From Sphingobacterium multivorum (GTDB taxonomy: Bacteria; Bacteroidota; Bacteroidia; Sphingobacteriales; Sphingobacteriaceae): a stretch of DNA of 64,000 nucleotides. The stretch covers positions 124,001-188,000 of the forward strand of contig NZ_UAUU01000008.1 of the NCBI RefSeq assembly GCF_900457465.1, written 5' to 3'. A program made the translations under genes and the position numbers. The notes below the pieces were generated by a model. The model saw nothing but the letters and a program-made list of their open reading frames with translations. It had not been told where the DNA came from and searched no databases. Below are positions 58,055 through 64,000 of the stretch, piece by piece (within the stretch, counting starts at the first letter, position 1; every line of letters begins with the position of its first letter).

Positions 58055-58130
58055 CATTTCAAATCGTATTCTTTTAAGCTCCGCGGGAGCACCCTTCCAG
58101 TATGAACTTTGTTTTAAGGGAAAAGTTTGC

Positions 58131-58138
58131 AAACATAA
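58131..58138 (-). promoter_or_regulatory. -7 box of the acyl-CoA synthetase gene
   Basis: Minus strand TATGTTTG (TANNTTTG). It overlaps the upstream candidate start codon at 58132 and so supports 58054. Confidence 0.5.
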
Positions 58139-58307
58139 ATAATTGTTTCAAGAATATGGAATGATTTTGTAATTAGCTTGTTTCAAAAGTGTTAAGGGGA
58201 GGTGAGCGATAGGTGGAGTGCTTTTGTGCTTTTCAAAAGTAAGGTGTTTCTTGGAGACCATTTGAGCATATTTCCTTGAGTAGATGGACTTGATGCGCGC
58301 CAATTAT

Positions 58308-58337
58308 AAAAAAAGCTAGTCGTTATCGACTAGCTTT
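58308..58337. terminator. Terminator overlapping the end of the proline dehydrogenase gene
   Basis: AAAAAAGCTAGTCG and CGACTAGCTTTT pair around TTAT. The stem contains the last codons (KLVDND) and the stop of the gene. Confidence 0.8.
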
Positions 58338-59515
58338 TCTTCTTTGTTTTCTTTGATCAAAAGCCCGAGCTCCCGACCTGTCGCTCCTGCGACTGAAGTA
58401 TTTTCCTGTGCTCTACGGAAAAGGTATGGCATCACTGCTTTCACCGGTCCGTAAGGCATGTATTTGGCAACATTGTAGCCGTGTGCAGCTAAATTGAAGC
58501 TCAGGTTATCAGACATACCCAATAATTGTGCAAAGTAAATACGGTCGATTGATCTGTCGATACCGCGTCTGTCAATTTCCTTTGCAAGTAGCATGCTACT
58601 GTCCTCATTGTGTGTACCCGCCATTAGTCCAAAGTTGTCCAGATGGTCCAAGATAAATTCAATAGCTTCATTATAATCTCTATCGGAAGCTTCTTTATTT
58701 GGCTGGATGGGATCGGAATAACCTTTTTGCGCAGCGCGAGCACGTTCGATCTCCATATAGGCACCACGAACGATCTTAGCACCCATATGAAATCCTCTAA
58801 CTTTGGCGTATTCAAAGTCAGCTTTCAAAGATGCCAACTTATCACTACGGTACAATTGATAAGTATTATATACAATTGGTTTTTCCATATTGTATTTTTC
58901 CATCATTTCACGAGCGATATCGTCAATTGCATCTTGGATCCATGAATGTTCAGCATCTACTAAAACTTTTACACCAGCTGCATGACAAGCTTTACAGATG
59001 CGATCGGTACGGTCCAACATACGTTGGTATTCTGCTTGTTCACTTTCTGTCAAGGCTTCCTTTGCATTGACTTTTTCAAACAGTTCAAATCGGCCTAATC
59101 CAGTTGGTTTAAATACTGAAAATGGAATGTATTTGTTTTTACTGGCCGCGACTACGGTGCGCAATACCTCGTTGCAGCAAGCGTCAAATGCACTTTCAGT
59201 TTCTTCTCCTTCAACGGAATAATCCAATATTGTCCCTACACCATTCTCTCCCAATTCGTTGATCGCATTTTCGCAACCTTCGATAGTCTCTCCGCCACAA
59301 AAATGCTTGAAGATTGTTTTACGGATGATACCCTGGATAGGTAATCCGATGTTCAGTGCAAAGTTGGTCATGGATGGACCTACTTTTGTCAAGAAGTTAT
59401 TCGCTATTATTTTGAATAACCAATACGCTCTTTCCAAATCCTTATCGCTTTTACTTTTAAAAGCAATCTCTGTATTATCAAAGGATAATGTCTTGGGCTC
59501 AGAATTCTCAATCAT
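58316..59515 (-). CDS. Proline dehydrogenase
   Basis: 399 residues from the ATG at 59515 (MIENSEPKTLSF). The earlier start at 59530 is a TTG near the -7 box and unlikely. The PRODH barrel contains FSVFKPTGLGRFELFEKV, VLVDAEHSWIQDAIDDIA (FAD/proline site), YQLYRSDKLASLK, GAKIVRGAYMEIERA and the C-terminal YMPYGPVKAVMPYLFRRAQE. This is the single-domain form that oxidises proline to pyrroline-5-carboxylate with FAD; the second step is on a separate gene elsewhere. A hairpin overlaps the 3' end. Confidence 0.93.
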   Translation of the reverse strand: MIENSEPKTLSFDNTEIAFKSKSDKDLERAYWLFKIIANNFLTKVGPSMTNFALNIGLPIQGIIRKTIFKHFCGGETIEGCENAINELGENGVGTILDYSVEGEETESAFDACCNEVLRTVVAASKNKYIPFSVFKPTGLGRFELFEKVNAKEALTESEQAEYQRMLDRTDRICKACHAAGVKVLVDAEHSWIQDAIDDIAREMMEKYNMEKPIVYNTYQLYRSDKLASLKADFEYAKVRGFHMGAKIVRGAYMEIERARAAQKGYSDPIQPNKEASDRDYNEAIEFILDHLDNFGLMAGTHNEDSSMLLAKEIDRRGIDRSIDRIYFAQLLGMSDNLSFNLAAHGYNVAKYMPYGPVKAVMPYLFRRAQENTSVAGATGRELGLLIKENKEEKLVDND

Positions 59516-59535
59516 AATCTTTATTTGCAATAAGG

Positions 59536-59543
59536 CAAATGTA
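59536..59543 (-). promoter_or_regulatory. -7 box of the proline dehydrogenase gene
   Basis: Minus strand TACATTTG, 20 bases ahead of the ATG at 59515, giving a very short leader. Confidence 0.5.
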
Positions 59544-59576
59544 GCAATTTACTAAGCATTAAAACGATGATAATTC

Positions 59577-59606
59577 TTGTATTCCTCAGTGAAACCACTA
59601 TTTTTG
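59577..59606 (+). promoter_or_regulatory. Promoter of the S4 protein gene, four bases from the ATG
   Basis: TTG (59577-59579), 19 bases, TATTTTTG (59599-59606), then TGAA and ATG. The mRNA would be leaderless or nearly so. Confidence 0.6.
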
Positions 59607-59610
59607 TGAA

Positions 59611-59817
59611 ATGCAAGAATTTAAAATCGAGGGCGAATATATCCAGCTCATACAGTTACTTAAAGCTTTAAATTGGGTGGAGCATGGCGCTATGGCTCAG
59701 TGGGTTGTAGCGGAAGGGTATGTAAAGTATAATGGGCAGGTCGATTACCGGAAAAGGCTCAAATTGCGACCAGGAGATGTTGTTGAATTTGATGGGATGC
59801 AAATAAAATTGGTGTAA
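59611..59817 (+). CDS. S4-domain RNA-binding protein
   Basis: 68 residues, the size of a lone S4 domain (YbcJ-like). The S4 signature is seen in IQLIQLLKALNWVEHGAMAQ, VVAEGYVKYNGQVDYRKRLK and LRPGDVVEFDG, ending in IKLV. It binds structured RNA, probably rRNA or tRNA. It lies 50 bases upstream of aroB on the same strand and may be co-transcribed with it. The promoter box sits so close to the ATG that a leaderless transcript is likely. Confidence 0.85.
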   Translation: MQEFKIEGEYIQLIQLLKALNWVEHGAMAQWVVAEGYVKYNGQVDYRKRLKLRPGDVVEFDGMQIKLV

Positions 59818-59867
59818 TATTAAACAATATTGGTAAATAGAAAACTTAAACCTTAAAGAATCGTAGA

Positions 59868-60920
59868 ATGGAAGTCATAGAAAGTTTGGGCTATCAGGTA
59901 TATTTTGATGATACGTTGGCCTCTTTGGAGGCGTTTTTAGCTGAGCGCAGTTACTCAAAGATCATCGTCTTGGTGGATACCAACACCTTGGATAATTGTT
60001 TACCCTTATTTCAGCAGGCCTTACCCAATTTGGCGAATTATGACGTGATAGAAGTAGATCCTGGCGAGGAAAATAAAAATATTGATTTCTGTATTGGCGT
60101 ATGGCATAATATGCTCGATTTCGGAGCGGATAGGCATTCGTTGATGATCAACCTGGGTGGTGGGGTAGTCACCGATATGGGGGGATTTGCAGCGTCAACT
60201 TTCAAAAGAGGGATGGATTTTATTCAAATTCCGACAACTTTACTTTCCCAGGTAGATGCATCGGTAGGAGGTAAGACCGGCATTGATATGGGCAGTGTGA
60301 AAAATATTATTGGAACTTTTGCACAACCTCAAGCAGTATTTATTTCAAGCCAGTTTTTGAAAACCCTAGATCAGCGTCAATTAATCTCAGGTTTTGCTGA
60401 AGTAATTAAACATGGACTGATCTTCGATCGGGCTTACTATGAGCGAGTGAAAACATTGGAGATCGATCAAATCGACAATTCTTTGATCAAACATTCTGTT
60501 TCGATCAAAAACCGTGTTATCCTTGAGGATCCGAAAGAAAAAGGACTGCGTAAAATTTTAAACTTTGGCCATACAATTGGTCATGCTATTGAGGGCTACT
60601 CGTTGTTGAACGATGCTTCACCTTTATTACATGGAGAAGCTATTGCAGTAGGAATGATTTGTGAGGGGTACCTATCGCATAAATTGAATGGTTTGCCTTT
60701 GGATGAATTAAACGATTTGATCCAAACTTTTAGAAAATATTTCAACGACTACACATTTGATTCTTCCATTGATACAGCCCTGTTGGATCTGATGCGAAAC
60801 GATAAGAAAAACTTGTCCAATCAGATCGGTTTCGCATTGCTTGACCAAATTGGCAGTTGTCAATATGATATCTACGTTTCTGAGGAAGATATTATTGAAA
60901 GTCTTGATTTTTTACCGTGA
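59868..60920 (+). CDS. aroB: 3-dehydroquinate synthase
   Basis: 350 residues. NAD-binding GGGVVTDMGGFAASTFKRGM and IPTTLLSQVDASVGGKTGID are hallmarks of AroB, as are SGFAEVIKHGLI, LNFGHTIGHAIEGY and LLHGEAIAVGMI with the metal-binding histidines. The enzyme closes the carbon ring in the shikimate pathway, converting DAHP to 3-dehydroquinate in the cytoplasm. It may be co-transcribed with the S4 gene. A strong terminator follows the stop. Confidence 0.96.
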   Translation: MEVIESLGYQVYFDDTLASLEAFLAERSYSKIIVLVDTNTLDNCLPLFQQALPNLANYDVIEVDPGEENKNIDFCIGVWHNMLDFGADRHSLMINLGGGVVTDMGGFAASTFKRGMDFIQIPTTLLSQVDASVGGKTGIDMGSVKNIIGTFAQPQAVFISSQFLKTLDQRQLISGFAEVIKHGLIFDRAYYERVKTLEIDQIDNSLIKHSVSIKNRVILEDPKEKGLRKILNFGHTIGHAIEGYSLLNDASPLLHGEAIAVGMICEGYLSHKLNGLPLDELNDLIQTFRKYFNDYTFDSSIDTALLDLMRNDKKNLSNQIGFALLDQIGSCQYDIYVSEEDIIESLDFLP

Positions 60921-60944
60921 GCTAATCACACCATAATAAAACAG

Positions 60945-60982
60945 AAAAGCCGTGTATCGGGAGAATGCACGGCTTTTCTTTA
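60945..60982 (+). terminator. aroB terminator
   Basis: AAAAGCCGTG and CACGGCTTTT pair, followed by CTTT. Confidence 0.8.
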
Positions 60983-61057
60983 CAGCTATTTTTATCGCAA
61001 TTTCGTTGCGGAAATTAGTAAACCTAAACTTAAACCATCATAATAACCATTTATATC

Positions 61058-61775
61058 ATGAATAGAATCTTCATTTTTCTGTTTCTCCTGTTGGGGATGT
61101 CAGCTGCTGTTCAGGCACAAAGGCAAGTATTGATCTTTAGCAAGACAAAAGGGTTTAGACACGGAAGCATCGAAAAGGGTGCAGAGGTACTTAAGCAATT
61201 GCTTGATAAAGAAAAAAATAAAATCTGATCATTCGGAGGATGCAGCTCTGTTTACCGATCAGGGATTGAACAAATATGACGCCGTTATCTTTCTGAGCAC
61301 AACCGGCGATATTCTCGATAATGCGCAACAGGAAGCTTTTGTGCGGTATATCCAATCAGGAAAAGGGTTTGTGGGTATCCATGCAGCGACGGATACTGAG
61401 TTTGATTGGCCATGGTATAACGGCCTTGTAGGGGCGTATTTTGCGTCTCATCCTGCTGTACAAAAAGCCAAAATTGATGTGCTGGACAGAAAACATCCGG
61501 CCACCAAGCACCTCGATCCGATCTGGTGGCACAAAGATGAATGGTATAATTTCAAGGATGTGAAGGACGGATTGCATGTGTTGATGAATTTGGATGAAAA
61601 AAGCTACCAAGGAGGAAAAATGGGGGATCAACATCCAATCTCCTGGACCCAGAGCTACGATGGAGGGAAAGTCTTCTATACCGGGCTTGGACATACCGAT
61701 GAGTCCTATGACGAACCTGAGTTCCAAAAACATTTAATTGGAGGAATTTTATCTGTTCTTCCCAAGAAAAAGTAA
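61058..61775 (+). CDS. ThuA-like domain protein, secreted (apparent frameshift)
   Basis: About 238 residues with one base removed near 61205 (AAAAAA tract). The signal peptide is FIFLFLLLGMSAAVQAQ. The domain begins VLIFSKTKGFRHGSIEKG, stops in frame at GAAAAAAATAAAATC, and continues in the next frame as KSDHSEDAALFTDQG. It has the ThuA signature GFVGIHAATDTEFDWPWY, IWWHKDEWY and VFYTGLGHTDESYDE. ThuA-like proteins are linked to carbohydrate metabolism but lack a settled reaction. The intact rest of the protein supports a sequencing error. Confidence 0.85.
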
Positions 61776-61843
61776 CTTATTTTATAGTTGGCGTTTTTCT
61801 TAAATAGGGCATGGTACATGCTTCGATGTGGCAATAACACAAT

Positions 61844-61880
61844 GAAAAGTCCCAAATGGTCATTCCATTTGGGACTTTTT
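61844..61880. terminator. Bidirectional terminator
   Basis: AAAAGTCCCAAATGG and CCATTTGGGACTTTT pair with a five-base loop, followed by TT, between two convergent genes. Confidence 0.85.
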
Positions 61881-61931
61881 TATAATTGATGGCGAAATGG
61901 GAAGAGAACCGATTTTGCCATTTAATCGGGT

Positions 61932-63818
61932 TTAATAGTTCAGTTTATATTTTGCGCCGATACTAAACCAACGACCGGGCATAGGAACGGCGGCAGCTTC
62001 TATATAGCTCTTGTCAAATATATTCTGAACATCCACAAAGATGTTTAAGTCTTGGAGTTGGTACGATCCTCTTACGTCAGCGATGAAATAAGATTTGTAA
62101 CTGATACGCTCATTAAAGCGGTTTGCAGAAGTGAACATCCAGTTCTTGTGGTTTATGGTAAAGTTGGCAATAACTTGATGCCTTAAGCTTTCAATAGCAT
62201 ATTTGGATAGTATCCCGTCTGCTAATGTTATGCTTGGGTTGAGATAATTATAACTTAGCGTTGTAAAGTATCGTGTCGTTGCGCTGGGATCATTGATATT
62301 ATATCGGAATGAAGCATTGAATCCATCAATTTTATTTTTTCCAATATTTATTGGTTTCCACGGAATGACCGTTCCGCTTCCTGTAGTGGCATCCTCTTTT
62401 TGCCAGTCAATGAAATCGTTTATCCTTCGATGGAAATAGCCCACTTGCGCAATAACTCGATTGGATAAGTATTTTATACCACTTTCTATCTGATAGGCAT
62501 TTTCAGAGCTCAGTGTGGGGTTTCCGACGTTGGCTGTCTGATTGGTGTAAAGATCCGTAAAGGAAGGGATACGTTGGCTAGAACCTGCGTTGACTACAAT
62601 CTTCCAATGTTCGGTAATATCATAGCCCAAATCTAGACCCGGGAATACCTGCCAGCCAAATTTTGAGTTATAATTGATGTAGGCACCTGAGTTGATCATC
62701 AGTTTTTCGATCGCCTCGGTTTTGAATTCCAGGTAGCCGCCGTAATTCTCCCGGTTATGGTCGCCAATACTGGTGCTATTGATACGTTCAAATCGACTTT
62801 CTAATCCTAAGCCAAATGTACCATAACTTTGCTCCAATGTAGCATTGATTTCTGCTCCAAAGACGTTGCTGTAATGTTTGGATCTACCTTTCGTTGTTTC
62901 TCGGCCTAAATACCAATATTCATCTTCGTTGTAGCGATTACTGAGGCGTGGACTGATGGAAAATGCCTGTGTTAATTGATGCTTGGACTGCAGGGAAGCG
63001 AAAGCTGTCTTAACCTGTTCATACGCTTCCTTGTCACTCGGTGCAGCGTAGTAACCATTGGCTCCAAATTGATTGTTGATATAGCCAACATTGGCTTTTA
63101 TCATATTGGCTGTATTCGGTTGATATGTCCCGTCATAATAGAGTTTATTATTATTAGAGGCTGTATTATAGCGTTGCCCATTGGAGTCTTCGTGGCCAAA
63201 ATATAAACCGTGGCTTGTTTGCTTGGTTAAGAACTGTGAGCCAAGCTGAACGCCTTTACCATAATACTTGCCTGTACTTGTCTGCTCATTATCTTTGAAT
63301 GATGAACCACTATACACCTGGGCACTAATTTGATTTGATTCAATTTTTTTTGTTACGATGTTAATAGCGCCGGTTAGCGCATTAATGCCGAAAATTCTGG
63401 ATGCTGGTCCTCGAATGATTTCGATACGTTCGATGGCTTCCAGCGGAACCGGAAGGTTCATATTGTGATGGGCACTCTGTGGATCGGTGATTTTAACACC
63501 ATTGAGTAGGATCGCTGTCTGTTCAAAAGAGCCTCCGTCGATACTTATATCTGCCTGCGAACCGAATGGTCCACGTTGGCGAATATCAACTCCTGGGATA
63601 TTGCTAAGCAATTCGTTGATTGATCGATTTGGTAGTCTCTGTATATCTTCCTGCGTCAATATTTGGATGTTCTTGCTTTGTTTTGAAAAAGGGATCTGTA
63701 AGCGATTTTGATTAATGATGACTTCACCCAAAGCGGTTGTGTCATTAATCTGCGCAGTCGCAGCTCCAATACTCAGTACTAATGCAAGTTTTGTTAACGT
63801 AATATTCTTATTCAACAT
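61932..63818 (-). CDS. TonB-dependent outer-membrane receptor, BtuB-like
   Basis: 628 residues. A signal peptide (LALVLSIGAATAQ) is followed by a TonB-box-like stretch and a plug (IPFSKQSKNIQILTQEDIQR, NRSINELLSNIPGVDIRQRG, AILLNGVKITDPQS, IEIIRGPASRIFGINALTGA). A 22-stranded-type barrel ends in GRWFSIGAKYKLNY. Size and plug motifs fit the BtuB/vitamin B12 and small-siderophore group rather than SusC. No SusD is adjacent. The ligand is not proven: no cobalamin riboswitch is seen upstream and the leader is short. It has its own promoter. Confidence 0.85.
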   Translation of the reverse strand: MLNKNITLTKLALVLSIGAATAQINDTTALGEVIINQNRLQIPFSKQSKNIQILTQEDIQRLPNRSINELLSNIPGVDIRQRGPFGSQADISIDGGSFEQTAILLNGVKITDPQSAHHNMNLPVPLEAIERIEIIRGPASRIFGINALTGAINIVTKKIESNQISAQVYSGSSFKDNEQTSTGKYYGKGVQLGSQFLTKQTSHGLYFGHEDSNGQRYNTASNNNKLYYDGTYQPNTANMIKANVGYINNQFGANGYYAAPSDKEAYEQVKTAFASLQSKHQLTQAFSISPRLSNRYNEDEYWYLGRETTKGRSKHYSNVFGAEINATLEQSYGTFGLGLESRFERINSTSIGDHNRENYGGYLEFKTEAIEKLMINSGAYINYNSKFGWQVFPGLDLGYDITEHWKIVVNAGSSQRIPSFTDLYTNQTANVGNPTLSSENAYQIESGIKYLSNRVIAQVGYFHRRINDFIDWQKEDATTGSGTVIPWKPINIGKNKIDGFNASFRYNINDPSATTRYFTTLSYNYLNPSITLADGILSKYAIESLRHQVIANFTINHKNWMFTSANRFNERISYKSYFIADVRGSYQLQDLNIFVDVQNIFDKSYIEAAAVPMPGRWFSIGAKYKLNY

Positions 63819-63839
63819 GCTTTCCTAGATTTTACGCTG

Positions 63840-63869
63840 CAAAAGTAGCTTAGCAGATTAAAAAACAAA
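63840..63869 (-). promoter_or_regulatory. Promoter of the BtuB-like receptor gene
   Basis: On the minus strand TTTG (63866-63869), 18 bases, TACTTTTG (63840-63847), and about 21 bases to the ATG. Upstream on the same side lie two direct TAGTCCGG repeats (63870, 63893). Confidence 0.75.
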
Positions 63870-64000
63870 TAGTCCGGTGTGAATAATACTGGTAGTCCGG
63901 ATGATGTTTTATAGCCTTTTTACATCCATTCTTCTCGACCGATACGCTTTTTCCCTGTTATATCGATGTGATCTTGCTTGTTGGTGCTTTTTATTTTTTC

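Noticed and set aside
63819..64000. Cobalamin riboswitch before the BtuB-like receptor
   Set aside because: The predicted promoter leaves a leader of about 15-20 bases, and no B12-box-like conserved core was seen.

Overview
The window looks like a piece of a Bacteroidota chromosome, most likely a Sphingobacterium-like member of the Sphingobacteriaceae. The evidence is three SusC/SusD outer-membrane pairs, a FecR anti-sigma factor, a hybrid two-component system with an AraC output domain, promoters of the TTG/TANNTTTG type, and a general lack of Shine-Dalgarno sequences. This placement rests on gene content; no database was searched.

Layout. 1-5638 (minus): FecR, SusC with an STN domain, and the start of SusD, a trans-envelope-regulated uptake locus without an adjacent ECF sigma gene. 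5999-10978: small metabolic and regulatory genes, including an EamA transporter split by a fresh IS4-family insertion (7072-8420, 9-bp target duplication). 11156-15780: a decayed mobile island inserted in the 3' end of tRNA-Lys. It carries relics of a nuclease-like gene, a trypsin-like protease and a HEPN protein, three small genes with strong ribosome binding sites, and a truncated IS21 element. 15980-29471: housekeeping genes (LapA-like protein, copper ATPase, fructose-bisphosphatase, L,D-transpeptidase, SulP transporter, TPMT-type methyltransferase, GlgC, PAP2 phosphatase). 29848-34876: a susC/susD pair without enzymes, followed by a convergent metallophosphoesterase. 36231-37597: two small membrane proteins and a YdeI-like protein. 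38108-53405: a complete polysaccharide utilisation locus (PUL): HTCS sensor, GH31 with a PA14 insert, SusC, SusD, a surface lipoprotein and GH2. 53525-63818: MnmE, xanthine phosphoribosyltransferase, acyl-CoA synthetase, proline dehydrogenase, an S4 protein, AroB, a ThuA-like protein and a BtuB-like receptor.

How the genes work together. In the PUL, GH31 (alpha-xylosidase-like) and GH2 (beta-galactosidase-like) would trim side chains from oligosaccharides imported by SusC/SusD. Xyloglucan oligosaccharides are the best guess. A G4-rich motif (AGGGGTATAA, or its complement TTATACCCCT) lies upstream of the HTCS gene, upstream of the GH31 operon, and also upstream of the distant susC/susD pair at 29848. 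This suggests one regulon spanning two loci and is the most interesting unlisted signal here.

Sequence quality. At least ten breaks in otherwise well-conserved genes look like single-base indels, several of them in homopolymers (fbp, SusD 33105, the 36523 gene, YdeI, HTCS three times, GH31, SusC 45194, ThuA). The tRNA-Lys T-arm also lacks one base. A raw-data indel problem explains these better than real gene decay. Genes inside the tRNA-Lys island, by contrast, look truly decayed.
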